From Kosakonia pseudosacchari (lineage in GTDB: Bacteria; Pseudomonadota; Gammaproteobacteria; Enterobacterales; Enterobacteriaceae): a stretch of 64,000 nt of DNA. The stretch lies in NCBI RefSeq assembly GCF_900184035.1, contig NZ_FXWP01000017.1:1-64000 (forward strand), in the 5' to 3' direction. Positions within the stretch are counted from its first letter, which is position 1. Each line of letters begins with the position of its first letter. Made by a program: the position numbers and the translations under genes. This document shows positions 43,181 to 53,454 of the stretch, piece after piece. The notes beneath the pieces were generated by a model that did no database searches, was not told the origin of the DNA, and saw only the letters and a list, made by a program, of their open reading frames with translations.

Positions 43181-44482
43181 TTACTTCAGATCGGCCTGAA
43201 CCTGATGTATCGGTTTGGCCCAGGGATTTTTCGCCTGTACGTCTGCCGGCAACGCCGCGACAGCGCGTTTCGCATCGTCTTTAGATGCGTACACACCGCT
43301 CACCAGCACGTACCACGGCTGGCCGTTACGTGTTGTCTGGTACACTACGAAGTTTTTCAGATTCTCTTTCTTCGCCCACGCATTGAGGTTGTTGGAGTTC
43401 GAGGAACTGCTCAACTGCAATGTGTAGTGGTTACCCGGCGCAGATTTTAACGCTCCAACATTCCCGGTGGTGGCCCCGGCGCTTGCCGCAGGCGCGGCGC
43501 TGGCGGCTGGTGCAGTCACGGCTTTGGGCTGCGTTTGCGCAGGTGACGAGGTTACCGCAGGTGCTTTTACCGGTGCGGTAGCGGCGGTTTCAGTGCGTTT
43601 CGGCGGCTGAGCGACAGCTTTGGATTCGGCTTTTGGTTCCGCTTTCGCGACTGGCTCTTTAGCAACCGCCTTCGGCTCGATAACCATCTGTTTGCGTTCG
43701 GTACGCGGCGCAGCGGTATGGTTTTCAGTTGCAGCAGATTGTGTCTGACGCGCAGCAGCGCCGTTACCGTTACGTACCGGCGCAACCGTTGCAGGTTCGG
43801 TTGGCAGCGTCGAATTTATCGCGTTATCTATCTGCGACTGATTTTGCGGCTGAGTCAGTGCGTTATTCAGATCACCCTGCACTTCAACACGCTGCTGGCC
43901 AGCAGGCGCGGCAGGCGCTTCAGCTTGTGATGGCGTAGAAGAAATGGGCGGCAGCGAGACATCCTGTGACGCAGGCGCACTGCCTGACGTTGGTTGCTGA
44001 GCAGGTGCTGGCTGTGCGCCATTTGCCTGATCGGCGGCACCGGTATTAGTCGCGGTGTTATTGCCTGCGGAGAGATCGATGCTTTTCTCCGCCGGTGCGT
44101 TTTGTTCATTGCTCGTTGTCGGTGCGGGGGATTTCAGCGCAGAGCCGATGCCGATGATTAACAGAAGCAGAACCAGAATGCCGACACCCATCATCACATA
44201 CTGGCGGGAAGCGGGTTTCGCGGCAGCTGCTTTCTTACGCTTACGCGGACGACGCTCTTCGCGCTCCTCGTCAAACGCTTCTTCATCTTCTTCATAGCTC
44301 TCTTCTTCACGCTCATCACGCGCCCGGCGGCTGCGCGAAGGGCGGCGTTCGTCCGCATCGACATCAACATCATCAAAGTTGATATGCGGTTCATCGACAC
44401 GCTCGGAAGATTGGCGAGAACGACCAGTACGACGATCGCTGGGATCGGGTTTCAGCTCGTCTTCTGGTTTGAATTCATCCAT
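43181..44482 (-). CDS. damX: Cell-division protein DamX (SPOR domain)
   Basis: DamX (433 aa) is a bitopic inner-membrane protein that binds septal peptidoglycan. An acidic/Arg-rich cytoplasmic segment (1-90) is followed by one transmembrane helix (about 96-116), an Ala/Pro/Gln/Thr-rich periplasmic linker (about 118-348), and the SPOR domain at 350-433 ([13 protein letters not shown] to the end). It sits in the aroB-damX-dam order seen in E. coli. Confidence 0.95.
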   Translation of the reverse strand: MDEFKPEDELKPDPSDRRTGRSRQSSERVDEPHINFDDVDVDADERRPSRSRRARDEREEESYEEDEEAFDEEREERRPRKRKKAAAAKPASRQYVMMGVGILVLLLLIIGIGSALKSPAPTTSNEQNAPAEKSIDLSAGNNTATNTGAADQANGAQPAPAQQPTSGSAPASQDVSLPPISSTPSQAEAPAAPAGQQRVEVQGDLNNALTQPQNQSQIDNAINSTLPTEPATVAPVRNGNGAAARQTQSAATENHTAAPRTERKQMVIEPKAVAKEPVAKAEPKAESKAVAQPPKRTETAATAPVKAPAVTSSPAQTQPKAVTAPAASAAPAASAGATTGNVGALKSAPGNHYTLQLSSSSNSNNLNAWAKKENLKNFVVYQTTRNGQPWYVLVSGVYASKDDAKRAVAALPADVQAKNPWAKPIHQVQADLK

Positions 44483-44570
44483 TTAACACCCCACACAAAG
44501 GCGTATGCCACATCATGCATCTCGCCCGAAGTTAAACGCCACGCGATGCGTGACCAGACCTTTCTAATAG

Positions 44571-45659
44571 TTACGCCTGCTGGCAATCAGCAATAGCGCC
44601 AAGTACTACGTCGTGCGACACTCCGCCGCGAACTTCACTCTTCCCTATTGCCAACGGGAGCACTAAACGCATCTCTCCCGCCAACACTTTTTTATCGCGC
44701 ATCATATGCGGTAGATAAGCCTGCGCGGACATCTCCTGCGGGCCTTGTACCGGTAAACCTGCGCGTTTCAGCAGCGCCTTTATACGCTGCGTGTCTGCTT
44801 TGCTGAACTGGCCAAGACGTTCCGATGCATGCGCCGCCATTACCATGCCTGCCGCGACAGCTTCACCGTGCAACCAGTTCCCGTAGCCCATTTCCGCTTC
44901 AATAGCGTGACCGAAGGTATGCCCCAGATTCAGTAAAGCACGTAAGCCTGTTTCCCGCTCATCAGCGGCAACAACTTCTGCTTTCAGCTCACAACAACGG
45001 CGAATACAGTACGCCATCGCCGGGCCATCAAGGCGCAGCAACGCATCCATGTTCTGTTCCAGCCAGTTAAAGAACTCGCCGTCGAGAATAATGCCGTATT
45101 TGATCACTTCCGCGAGGCCGGAGGACAATTCGCGGGCAGGAAGCGTAGCCAGACAATCAAGATCGACAACTACCGACGCAGGCTGATAAAACGCGCCGAT
45201 CATATTTTTGCCGAGGGGGTGGTTCACCGCTGTTTTGCCGCCAACAGAGGAGTCAACCTGAGAAAGGAGCGTGGTCGGCACTTGAATAAAGCGCACGCCG
45301 CGCTGATAGCTGGCTGCCGCGAAGCCGGTCAAATCACCCACCACTCCGCCACCCAGCGCGACCAGTGTGGTATCGCGCCCATGAGTTTTTTGCAACAGTG
45401 CGGTGAAAACCGTGTCCATCACCGCAAGGCTTTTGTACTGCTCGCCATCCGGCAGAATCACGCTATCCACTTTCACGCCAGCCTGCTCAAGAACATGGCG
45501 GACTCTATCAAGATAGAGCGGAGCCAGTGTTTCATTGGTGACCAGCATAACCTGATCACCAGACTTCAGAGGCGAGAAGGAAGCTGGATCGTTAAACAAA
45601 CCAGCCGCGATGGTGATAGGGTAACTACGTTCCCCGAGAGTGACTGTGATCCTCTCCAT
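44571..45659 (-). CDS. aroB: 3-dehydroquinate synthase
   Basis: AroB (362 aa) converts DAHP to 3-dehydroquinate, step two of the shikimate pathway. It is an NAD- and Zn-dependent enzyme; [14 protein letters not shown], the NAD site, and [11 protein letters not shown], with zinc ligand His residues, are clear. It follows aroK by 55 bases, and together they form the shikimate part of the operon. Confidence 0.97.
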   Translation of the reverse strand: MERITVTLGERSYPITIAAGLFNDPASFSPLKSGDQVMLVTNETLAPLYLDRVRHVLEQAGVKVDSVILPDGEQYKSLAVMDTVFTALLQKTHGRDTTLVALGGGVVGDLTGFAAASYQRGVRFIQVPTTLLSQVDSSVGGKTAVNHPLGKNMIGAFYQPASVVVDLDCLATLPARELSSGLAEVIKYGIILDGEFFNWLEQNMDALLRLDGPAMAYCIRRCCELKAEVVAADERETGLRALLNLGHTFGHAIEAEMGYGNWLHGEAVAAGMVMAAHASERLGQFSKADTQRIKALLKRAGLPVQGPQEMSAQAYLPHMMRDKKVLAGEMRLVLPLAIGKSEVRGGVSHDVVLGAIADCQQA

Positions 45660-45714
45660 GACGCGACATCCACCTTAGTTGCTTAAACCCGCAGGCGTGT
45701 GAATTAAGCCAGAA

Positions 45715-46236
45715 TTAGTTGCTTTCCAGCATATGAATAATCTGGTTTGCCACCACTTTAGCACTCTGATCGTCAGTGCGAATGGTCACGTCGGCAATCT
45801 CTTCATACAACGGATTACGTTCGTCGGCCAACGCTTCCAGCACTTCGCGCGGCGGCGTATCCACCTGCAAAAGCGGGCGTTTTTTGTCGCGTTGAGTACG
45901 AGCTAATTGCTTTTCGATAGTGGTTTCCAGATAAACCACTACGCCACGGGCGGAGAGACGATTACGGGTCTCGCGAGACTTCACAGAGCCACCGCCGGTC
46001 GCCAGTACGATGCCCTGTTTTTCCGTCAGCTCATTGATGATTTTTTCTTCGCGATCGCGGAAGCCTTCTTCACCTTCAACATCGAAGACCCAGCCCACAT
46101 CAGCTCCGGTTCGTTTCTCAATCTCTTGATCAGAATCGTAAAATTCCATATTGAGTTGTTGAGCTAACTGACGCCCAATAGTGCTTTTGCCGGCACCCAT
46201 AGGCCCAACCAGAAAGATATTGCGTTTCTCTGCCAT
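45715..46236 (-). CDS. aroK: Shikimate kinase I
   Basis: AroK (173 aa) phosphorylates shikimate. The P-loop GPMGAGKST is at residues 11-19, followed by [18 protein letters not shown] (substrate-binding Asp) and [10 protein letters not shown]. It is the first gene of the aroKB-damX-dam-rpe-gph-trpS operon and has a plausible promoter upstream. Confidence 0.97.
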   Translation of the reverse strand: MAEKRNIFLVGPMGAGKSTIGRQLAQQLNMEFYDSDQEIEKRTGADVGWVFDVEGEEGFRDREEKIINELTEKQGIVLATGGGSVKSRETRNRLSARGVVVYLETTIEKQLARTQRDKKRPLLQVDTPPREVLEALADERNPLYEEIADVTIRTDDQSAKVVANQIIHMLESN

Positions 46237-46349
46237 TTTTTCGGTACTACTAAGACTATTCGTTGATGATAAACCCGCTTCGCGAAGACTCGGCGTAGCA
46301 GGACATGAACTGAAACCTCATATGCGATAGTGCGAGAGTCAGATCGAAA

Positions 46350-46379
46350 ATTATCTCAGTACTCCGGCTTGTTTGGCAA
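46350..46379 (-). promoter_or_regulatory. Candidate aroK operon promoter
   Basis: On the minus strand TTGCCA (46374-46379) is followed after 18 bases by GATAAT (46350-46355), giving a predicted start about 105 bases before aroK. The aroK-hofQ gap (46237-46523) holds no gene that I can support. Confidence 0.55.
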
Positions 46380-46523
46380 CTGAATAAACGCGCAATCCTT
46401 CATGCTGCTCATTGTTCGACGGAGACCACTGACGCTCAAATCGGTACTCCTTGTAAGCTAAATCATGTCTCACGTCAAACACATGAACCAAGTTCCATTG
46501 AAAAAGGGGGAGTTACGGCAGAT

Positions 46524-47759
46524 TTAATGTACCGCCGCCAACCTGGGCGTAATAAACACCACCAGCTCGCGCCGCTCATTATCTTTAGCGTCCTGGCGAA
46601 ATAACCTGCCGATGCCAGGAATCGAACCTAAACCCGGGACCTGCGCCCTGTCGGCGGAGTTCTTTTGTGAAAAGATCCCGCCAAGCGCCAGCGTATCGCC
46701 ACTTTTTACCTCTACCTGTGTTTCAATCTCCTGCTTGTCAATCGCCATCGCCTCACCCCCAGCCTGCTGCAGCACCTGACCCGGCATATTTTGGCTAATG
46801 CGCAGCTTTAGTCGTACACGGTTATCAGGCAGTACCGTCGGTGTGACTTCCATCCCCAGCACCGCTTCTTTAAATTCCACCGCCGTGCTGCCGCTATCGC
46901 CGCTGGCGACCTGATAAGGTATTTCGCTCCCCTGTTTGATACTCGCTGGCTGGCGGTGAGAAGCCAACAAGCGCGGGCTGGCGATAATTTCAAGTTGCTG
47001 TTTTTGCTCAAGGGCTGACAACTCCAGTTCCAGCAGTTGGGCGTTGATACTGCCGATATTAAAGCTGACGCGCGTACTGGCATCCGGAACCGAGAGATCG
47101 GCAGAAACGCCGCTAAGTTGTCCACGCGCTGCGGGTTTATCCTGCGCCAGTCCCCATTTCACACCCAGCTCGCGCAGGCTTTTTTCATTGATGGTGACGA
47201 TATAAGCCGCCAGCTCTACCTGCTCGACCGGTAAATCCATCTGCGCGACCCATTTTTCCAGCGCTGCGAGCACTTCTTTATTATCACGCACCAGTAACCG
47301 GTTAAGCCGCGCATCAACCGTAATGGCCCCTTGCGGGCTGAGCAGTTTTTCCCCGGCTTTTGCCAGCTCCACCGCATCGGCATAACGCAACACAAAACTG
47401 CGTGTTTGCAAGGGTACGTTCTGCTTACGCTGGCGCTGCGCGGCCTCCTGCTCCGCCTGCTTTTGCTGCCGCCATGCCGTGGTATGGACCTGCCAGATGT
47501 TGCCCTGCTGGTGTAACGTTAATCCGGCACTGGCGGCAACGGTTTGTAGCGCCTGCTGCCAGGGGACATCTTTGAGGTTCAGCGACACCGTGCCGCTGAC
47601 CTCAGGTGAAATCACCATGTTCTGCTTCTCCAGCGCAACCAGCGCCTGCAATACCTGGGTGACAGGCACGTCGTCGACGGTCATTGTGACGACACGTGAT
47701 GTCTGCGCGCCGGCAAGCGGCAGGCTAAAGAGCATCGCGCTCGCTATCCATTTTCGCAT
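46524..47759 (-). CDS. hofQ: Secretin-like outer-membrane DNA uptake porin HofQ
   Basis: HofQ (411 aa) is a PilQ/ComE-type secretin; in E. coli it is needed for use of DNA as a nutrient. A signal peptide MRKWIASAMLFSLPLAGA is present. N domains (about 20-180) precede the secretin core, which shows IASPRLLASHRQPASIKQGS, VGLGSIPGIGRLFR-like and RRELVVFITPRL. The start at 47759 overlaps hofP by 35 bases; a longer frame extends further into hofP but would bury the signal peptide. Confidence 0.92.
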   Translation of the reverse strand: MRKWIASAMLFSLPLAGAQTSRVVTMTVDDVPVTQVLQALVALEKQNMVISPEVSGTVSLNLKDVPWQQALQTVAASAGLTLHQQGNIWQVHTTAWRQQKQAEQEAAQRQRKQNVPLQTRSFVLRYADAVELAKAGEKLLSPQGAITVDARLNRLLVRDNKEVLAALEKWVAQMDLPVEQVELAAYIVTINEKSLRELGVKWGLAQDKPAARGQLSGVSADLSVPDASTRVSFNIGSINAQLLELELSALEQKQQLEIIASPRLLASHRQPASIKQGSEIPYQVASGDSGSTAVEFKEAVLGMEVTPTVLPDNRVRLKLRISQNMPGQVLQQAGGEAMAIDKQEIETQVEVKSGDTLALGGIFSQKNSADRAQVPGLGSIPGIGRLFRQDAKDNERRELVVFITPRLAAVH

Positions 47760-48072
47760 GTTGAGTTCCTTCTCGTTGCCAGCGCCATTGCGCTGGAGTG
47801 CACTCTTTGCCAATCTCAATCAGCATTTCATCGTGGTAGATAGCGATAACACGCCATCCGGTAGGCAGCGTTTCGCCAGCAATAAGGCGATACCAGCGCC
47901 CGGAGCCATCGCGCACGATCCCTATCGGCTGCTCCCCCGCCACCGCGCCGTGAAAATGCCAGTTGCCGAGCTGTGCGATTTGGCATGTATCTGGCGGCGG
48001 CTGGAAAGGATCGCGCATGCCGCACAGAAGCAGACTGAGCAACGCGGCCAGTAACAGACGTCTAGTTCGCAT
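47725..48072 (-). CDS. hofP: Pilus assembly-like protein HofP
   Basis: This 115-aa protein has a hydrophobic N-terminus (MRTRRLLLAALLSLLLCGMR), suggesting a signal or lipoprotein-like anchor; a Cys at about 17 follows the hydrophobic stretch. It occupies the PilP position in the hofMNOPQ cluster. It overlaps hofO by 11 bases and hofQ by 35. Confidence 0.85.
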   Translation of the reverse strand: MRTRRLLLAALLSLLLCGMRDPFQPPPDTCQIAQLGNWHFHGAVAGEQPIGIVRDGSGRWYRLIAGETLPTGWRVIAIYHDEMLIEIGKECTPAQWRWQREGTQHAKMDSERDAL

Positions 48073-48523
48073 TATCCTGCTCCACGCGCAGCGTAAAATT
48101 CAGCGCACCTTCACCTGACATTAATGAAAACGCAGGAACCTGCATGCCGCGCGCCGTTAGCAGTGAAAACGTCTCAGCTACGTCTTTCCAGCCGGTCTCA
48201 AGCACCAGCTCTCCACCACCCTGAGCAGGCTGCCAGCGGACAAGCTGGCGCCCCTGTGACTGAAAATCCAGCGGGCTAAATGTCAGACGCTCCGGCAAAG
48301 CCACTGAATCCGACGGTGGCACCAGCGCGTGTAACTTTTGCCACTGTGCTCGCAGCTGCATACGTTGTTGCTGTTGTTGAGTAACCAGACGTATCTGCGT
48401 CTCTTTGATCGGGCATATCGCCAGCCACCATAAAAGTACCAGTGCGCAAAGTGCACTGAGTAGCCAACAAAACACCCGCATTCGTAATGACAAAGCAAAC
48501 CACACATCAGGGTTGAGCATCAT
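48062..48523 (-). CDS. hofO: Pilus assembly-like protein HofO
   Basis: This 153-aa protein has a single N-terminal membrane segment (about 15-37: VFCWLLSALCALVLLWWLAI) and a periplasmic part, the PilO-like arrangement. It overlaps hofN by 17 bases. The role in DNA uptake is inferred from the cluster. Confidence 0.85.
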   Translation of the reverse strand: MMLNPDVWFALSLRMRVFCWLLSALCALVLLWWLAICPIKETQIRLVTQQQQQRMQLRAQWQKLHALVPPSDSVALPERLTFSPLDFQSQGRQLVRWQPAQGGGELVLETGWKDVAETFSLLTARGMQVPAFSLMSGEGALNFTLRVEQDNAN

Positions 48524-49043
48524 TACCCTCCCGGTTCAGTTGGTAGTGGAATTGCCAGCGCCCCTGCGCATCACGCTCTACTGTGCCTGCGGGTTGCAGC
48601 TGAAACCCTGGCGTTTTCTGTAACCTTTGCTCGAGCTCGCTTAAAGCGTTAAAGGAGCTGGCCAGGCCAGCGATTTCAAGTTGGTTTTGCTGCCAGCGCA
48701 GAGCAGTAAGCCAGGCGTTGGGCGGCAGATTTTCCGCCAGGCCGAGCAATATCTGTCGCCACGCTTGAGTGCGCTGAAGCCGTGATAGCTGCGCCTGTGC
48801 CTGCAGCCAGCGCTGGCGTCGAAGCTGCAACGGCTGCTCGGCGGCATGCAACCCTGCGAGCAAGGCGACATCAGATTGCTGCCACAGCGTAGCCTGACGC
48901 AGGTCAACCGCAGCACATGCCCGCCATAATGCGCCACCCAGCACGATCACCAACGCTGTCGCGATAAAAACCGCGCCCCACAGACGTATACAGCGCAACC
49001 GCTTTTGATGCCGCCAGGGGAGAAAATTCACGACGGGCTGCAT
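48507..49043 (-). CDS. hofN: Pilus assembly-like protein HofN
   Basis: HofN (178 aa) is PilN-like: a short cytoplasmic start, one membrane helix at about 20-42 (LWGAVFIATALVIVLGGALW) and a coiled periplasmic region. It overlaps hofM by one base and hofO by 17. Confidence 0.87.
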   Translation of the reverse strand: MQPVVNFLPWRHQKRLRCIRLWGAVFIATALVIVLGGALWRACAAVDLRQATLWQQSDVALLAGLHAAEQPLQLRRQRWLQAQAQLSRLQRTQAWRQILLGLAENLPPNAWLTALRWQQNQLEIAGLASSFNALSELEQRLQKTPGFQLQPAGTVERDAQGRWQFHYQLNREGNDAQP

Positions 49044-49828
49044 CAGTATCCCCTGGCAACAGCCAGTCCCAGCGCTATCGCGTAGCGTTCTCCGGCATCG
49101 GGTAAAGGCGGCTGGCGTGAGGGGACGGCGCTCCAGCAGTCAAATCCGCCGGGCATCTCGCCACACTGTGTGATTTCGTCTGTGGGTAGCCCAAGCACGG
49201 CGGCAAGCTGAGCAACATTTTCAGCCTCTTCACGCGCGCGTCGCCCCCAGCTCTCTCTCGTGGCCCACAGCCACTGGCGCTCATCACACCAGGTAAGGCA
49301 GCGGGCCGGTGGGGTCAGCCAGGGTAACAGTGGCTGTAGTGCACTGGCATCCGGCGTAATAGAAGAAAGATGAAGGGATAATGTCTGTGCTATTTCCAGC
49401 AATGCCCCCACATCTTTATTTTGCGCAGCAGTAACGCCGTAGGCTTTGCCGGGCTCATCTTCGGTGAAGTCGAAACAGAGATCGTTTTCCGCCATCTCCA
49501 GTTCACGCGCCATTGCCTGCGAAACCCAGCTTGTTAAAGCAGGTTCGCGCAGCGTGATTGCCGGTCGCGGCAGCTTTTTTTGCAGGGTTTGCCCGGCGGG
49601 AAATGCCATGCGTACGCAATGGCGTTGCGGTAGCGATTGCCGCCAGGGACGCAATACATTGAGCAGTTCGTCCGGCGCTTTAATCCGCCCCTGCACCACG
49701 ATGCCAGGGGAGAGTGGAAGGTGCCACCAACGGCGCAACGCCTGGCCGCGACGCCCGGCGGCAAGGGCGACAATAAAGATTCCATCTTGTTGAATATGCA
49801 AACCAATTTGCCAGTGCCTGAATGCCAT
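49043..49828 (-). CDS. hofM: Pilus assembly-like protein HofM
   Basis: HofM (261 aa) corresponds to PilM, an actin-like cytoplasmic protein, in the competence-related hof operon. It starts MAFRHWQIGLHIQQDG and carries DASALQPLLPWL and AIALGLA, as in E. coli HofM. It is the first gene of hofMNOPQ and is divergent from mrcA with a 118-base gap. Confidence 0.88.
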   Translation of the reverse strand: MAFRHWQIGLHIQQDGIFIVALAAGRRGQALRRWWHLPLSPGIVVQGRIKAPDELLNVLRPWRQSLPQRHCVRMAFPAGQTLQKKLPRPAITLREPALTSWVSQAMARELEMAENDLCFDFTEDEPGKAYGVTAAQNKDVGALLEIAQTLSLHLSSITPDASALQPLLPWLTPPARCLTWCDERQWLWATRESWGRRAREEAENVAQLAAVLGLPTDEITQCGEMPGGFDCWSAVPSRQPPLPDAGERYAIALGLAVARGY

Positions 49829-49946
49829 AAATCCCGATCTCCTTATCGTCTCGCTGGATACGCTATATCAATGCATCAGGCTTGCCTTTATACTACCGCG
49901 CGGTTGTTTATAAACTGCCCAAATGACTCTAAATGGGAAATCTCCA

Positions 49947-52499
49947 GTGAAGTTCGTAAAGTATTTATTCATCCTTGCAGTATGTTGCATTCTGCTGGGA
50001 GCAGGCTCGATTTACGGTCTGTACAAATATATTGAGCCACAGCTACCTGACGTCGCCACGCTGAAAGACGTGCGGCTACAAATTCCAATGCAGGTCTATA
50101 GCGCTGATGGCGAATTGATCGCGCAATATGGCGAAAAGCGCCGTATTCCGCTGACGCTGAATCAAATCCCGCCTGAAATGGTTAAAGCGTTTATCGCCAC
50201 GGAAGATAGCCGTTTTTATGAACATCACGGTGTCGACCCGGTGGGGATTTTCCGCGCTGCCAGCGTGGCGATGTTTTCCGGACGTGCGTCGCAGGGCGCA
50301 AGTACGATTACCCAACAGCTGGCACGTAACTTTTTCTTAAGCCCGGAACGCACGCTGATGCGCAAGCTCAAAGAGGTGTTCCTGGCGATCCGCATTGAAC
50401 AGTTGTTGAGCAAAGATGAGATCCTTGAGCTTTATCTCAATAAGATCTACCTCGGTTACCGCGCGTACGGCGTGGGCGCTGCGGCGCAGGTTTACTTTGG
50501 GAAATCGGTCGATCAGTTAACGCTGAGTGAAATGGCAGTGATTGCAGGTCTGCCAAAAGCACCGTCTACGTTTAACCCGCTCTATTCACTTGATCGCGCT
50601 ACCGCGCGCCGTAATGTTGTGCTGGCACGTATGGAGAGCGAAGGCTACATCACCGAGCAGCAGTATGACCAGGCGCGCAGCGAAGCTATCGATGCCAATT
50701 ACCATGCGCCGGAAATCGCTTTTTCCGCACCTTACCTTTCCGAAATGGTGCGCCAGGATTTGGTCAATCGCTATGGCGATAAAGCCTACGAAGATGGCTA
50801 CCGCGTTTACACCACCATTACCCGCAAAGTGCAGCAGGCCGCGCAGGCCGCCGTGCGTAATAACGTGATGGATTACGACATGCGCCACGGTTATCGCGGC
50901 CCGTCGAATGTGTTGTGGAAAGTGGGTGAAGCGGCGTGGGACAGTAAAAAAATCACCGATTCGCTGAAAACGCTGCCGACTTACGGCCCGCTTTCGCCAG
51001 CAGTCGTGACCAGCGCCAATCCACAAGAAGCGACGGCGATAATGGCTGATGGCACATCGGTCTCTTTGCGCATGGAAGGTATGCGCTGGGCGCGTCCGTA
51101 TCGTTCCGATACGCAACAAGGCGCGACGCCGCGCAAAGTCACCGACGTGGTGCAGACCGGGCAGCAGATTTGGGTTCGCCAGGTAGATGACGCGTGGTGG
51201 CTGGCGCAGGTGCCGGATGTTAACTCCGCGCTGGTTTCCATCAACCCGCGCAACGGTGCCGTATTGGCGCTGGTTGGCGGCTTCGATTTTAACCAAAGCA
51301 AGTTTAACCGCGCGACACAGGCGCTGCGCCAGGTAGGTTCTAACATCAAGCCGTTCCTTTACACCGCGGCAATGGATAAAGGCCTGACGCTGGCGAGCAT
51401 TTTGAATGATGCGCCAATTTCCCGCTGGGATGCAGGCGCAGGCTCCGACTGGCGACCGAAAAACTCGCCGGATGAGTATGCCGGGCCGATTCGTTTACGT
51501 CAGGGTTTGGGGCAGTCGAAAAACGTGGTGATGGTGCGTGCAATGCGCGCAATGGGCGTGGATTATGCGGCAGAATATCTGCAGCGTTTCGGCTTCCCGG
51601 CGCAAAACATTGTTCATACCGAATCGCTGGCGCTGGGCTCTGCTTCCTTTACGCCAATGCAGGTCGCCCGTGGTTATTCGGTGATGGCGAACGGTGGTTT
51701 CCTGATCGATCCGTATTTCATTACCAAAATCGAAAACGATCAGGGCAATGTGCTGTTTGAAGTCCGTCCGAAAGTCGCCTGTGCCGATTGTGATATTCCG
51801 GTGATTTACGGCGATACGCCGAAATCGAACGTGCTGGAAAACAAAGACATGGAAAACGTCGCTACCTCACAAGAGCAGCAAAACGCGGCGGTACCGCAGC
51901 CACAGCTTGAGCAAGCCAACCAGGCGCTGGTGCAAAGAAGCGGTGCCGAAGAGTACGCGCCACATGTTATTAGCACTCCGCTGTCGTTTTTGATCAAAAG
52001 CGCGCTCAACAGTAACATTTTTGGCGAGCCCGGCTGGCAGGGTACAGGCTGGCGCGCAGGTCGTGACCTCAAACGCAATGATATTGGCGGTAAAACCGGG
52101 ACCACGAACAGTTCGAAAGATGCCTGGTTCTCAGGCTATGGTCCAGGTGTGGTGACCTCTGTCTGGATCGGCTTTGACGATCATCGCAGGGATTTGGGGC
52201 GTACTACCGCCTCCGGCGCGATTAAAGATCAGATTTCCGGCTACGAAGGCGGCGCGAAAAGCGCACAACCTGCCTGGGATGCGTATATGAAAGTCGTGCT
52301 GGATGGGGTTCCTGAAGAGCCATTAACGCCGCCGCCAGGCATAGTAACGGTGAATATCGACCGCAGCACCGGCCAACTGGCGAACGGGGGTAGCAGCCGC
52401 CAGGAGTACTTTATTGAAGGGACGCAGCCAACGCAGCAAGCCGTCCATGAAGTGGGCACCACGTTAATGGATAACGGTGAGTCTCACGAGCTGTTTTAA
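49947..52499 (+). CDS. mrcA: Penicillin-binding protein 1A
   Basis: PBP1A (850 aa) is a bifunctional class A PBP for peptidoglycan synthesis. A GTG start at 49947 gives the family-typical N-terminus (V/M)KFVKYLFILAV and 850 residues; an ATG 8 codons upstream is less likely. A membrane helix (about 6-28) is followed by the GT51 domain with catalytic Glu86 (ATEDSRFYEHHG) and the transpeptidase domain with Ser465 and Lys468 in SNIKPF, QSKN and KTGTT. Confidence 0.96.
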   Translation: MKFVKYLFILAVCCILLGAGSIYGLYKYIEPQLPDVATLKDVRLQIPMQVYSADGELIAQYGEKRRIPLTLNQIPPEMVKAFIATEDSRFYEHHGVDPVGIFRAASVAMFSGRASQGASTITQQLARNFFLSPERTLMRKLKEVFLAIRIEQLLSKDEILELYLNKIYLGYRAYGVGAAAQVYFGKSVDQLTLSEMAVIAGLPKAPSTFNPLYSLDRATARRNVVLARMESEGYITEQQYDQARSEAIDANYHAPEIAFSAPYLSEMVRQDLVNRYGDKAYEDGYRVYTTITRKVQQAAQAAVRNNVMDYDMRHGYRGPSNVLWKVGEAAWDSKKITDSLKTLPTYGPLSPAVVTSANPQEATAIMADGTSVSLRMEGMRWARPYRSDTQQGATPRKVTDVVQTGQQIWVRQVDDAWWLAQVPDVNSALVSINPRNGAVLALVGGFDFNQSKFNRATQALRQVGSNIKPFLYTAAMDKGLTLASILNDAPISRWDAGAGSDWRPKNSPDEYAGPIRLRQGLGQSKNVVMVRAMRAMGVDYAAEYLQRFGFPAQNIVHTESLALGSASFTPMQVARGYSVMANGGFLIDPYFITKIENDQGNVLFEVRPKVACADCDIPVIYGDTPKSNVLENKDMENVATSQEQQNAAVPQPQLEQANQALVQRSGAEEYAPHVISTPLSFLIKSALNSNIFGEPGWQGTGWRAGRDLKRNDIGGKTGTTNSSKDAWFSGYGPGVVTSVWIGFDDHRRDLGRTTASGAIKDQISGYEGGAKSAQPAWDAYMKVVLDGVPEEPLTPPPGIVTVNIDRSTGQLANGGSSRQEYFIEGTQPTQQAVHEVGTTLMDNGESHELF

Positions 52500-52534
52500 C
52501 TCTGCGCCGGGCTTGTCCCGGCTGACAGTTAGCA

Positions 52535-52558
52535 AAAAGGGCGCGAATGCGCCCTTTT
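52535..52558. terminator. Bidirectional terminator between mrcA and nudE
   Basis: AAAAGGGCGC, GAAT, GCGCCCTTTT form a perfect 10-bp stem with a four-base loop, flanked by A and T runs, between the convergent genes. Confidence 0.93.
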
Positions 52559-52577
52559 CATTTATTGTTCTGTGCGT

Positions 52578-53138
52578 TCAGAGCCGACCCTGACCTTTCA
52601 GCCATTCGCGAACCAAAAACAGGGCGCTGACATTGCGGGCTTCGTTGAAATCAGGATCTTCCAGCAGGTCCATCAAGTGCTTCAGCGGCCAGCGTACCTG
52701 CGGTAATGGTTCTGGTTCATCACCCGGCAGCGATTCAGGATAGAGATCTTCTGCCACGACGATGTTCATTTTGCTGGAGAAGTAAGATGGCGCCATACTG
52801 AGTTTTTTCAGAAAAGTAAGCTCTTTTGCGCCAAATCCGACTTCTTCTTTTAGTTCACGGTTCGCCGCTTCGTATATACTCTCACCTGGATCGATAAGCC
52901 CCTTGGAAAATCCCAGCTCGTAGGATTCAGTACCAACCGCATATTCACGGATCAGGATCAGATGATCGTCCACAATCGGCACAATCATCACGGCTTCGTG
53001 CGTAGAGGGACGCATACGTTCATAAACACGGCGCACGCCGTTACTGAATTCCAGATCCACACTTTCTACGTTAAAAAGTCGTGAAGACGCGACCGTTTCT
53101 ACGTTAAGAATGGTGGGTTTTTGCAATGATTCGCTCAT
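52578..53138 (-). CDS. nudE: ADP-sugar/ADP compounds hydrolase NudE
   Basis: NudE (186 aa) is a Nudix hydrolase acting on ADP-ribose, NADH and Ap3A. The Nudix box from GLIDPGE to REL-KEEVGF, in GFSKGLIDPGESIYEAANRE followed by LKEEVGF, fits GX5EX7REUXEEXGU exactly. This contrasts with the degenerate box of NrtR at 23051. It is divergent from igaA and convergent with mrcA. Confidence 0.95.
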   Translation of the reverse strand: MSESLQKPTILNVETVASSRLFNVESVDLEFSNGVRRVYERMRPSTHEAVMIVPIVDDHLILIREYAVGTESYELGFSKGLIDPGESIYEAANRELKEEVGFGAKELTFLKKLSMAPSYFSSKMNIVVAEDLYPESLPGDEPEPLPQVRWPLKHLMDLLEDPDFNEARNVSALFLVREWLKGQGRL

Positions 53139-53454
53139 TATTATCGGTCTTTGCAGAGAAACTTTCGTTATTGTGCGACACTACGCACTGTTTGGGCAAT
53201 GTACTTTGCCGCTAATTTACATTCTTGCAACCTCTTCGAAATCAATTCCCAATTTGACCCAAAAGTCAATAGCTTGAAATAAAACTAAGAATTTGCTGAT
53301 ATTCCCGTTAGGGTGGTTTTGCTATTCTCTTTGACATTGGTATGCGCTTAAAAATACTCAAGTTAATTGCTTGCTTAAAAGGCCAACCACATTAGATTGT
53401 TACGGGAAGGGTGCAACTGACTACACCTGTTAGAAAAAGTAAGATGGGGAAAGC
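53139..53454. promoter_or_regulatory. nudE-igaA divergent promoter region
   Basis: This 316-base gap is AT-rich. For igaA there is a good promoter: TTGACA (53331-53336), 16 bases, then AATACT (53353-53358), with a predicted start near 53365 and a leader of about 90 bases. No clear nudE promoter is claimed. I see no gene in this stretch. Confidence 0.65.

Noticed and set aside
53139-53454. Small RNA gene in the nudE-igaA gap
   Set aside because: No terminator-like hairpin with a T tract is present inside the gap; a sigma70 promoter for igaA explains what can be seen.
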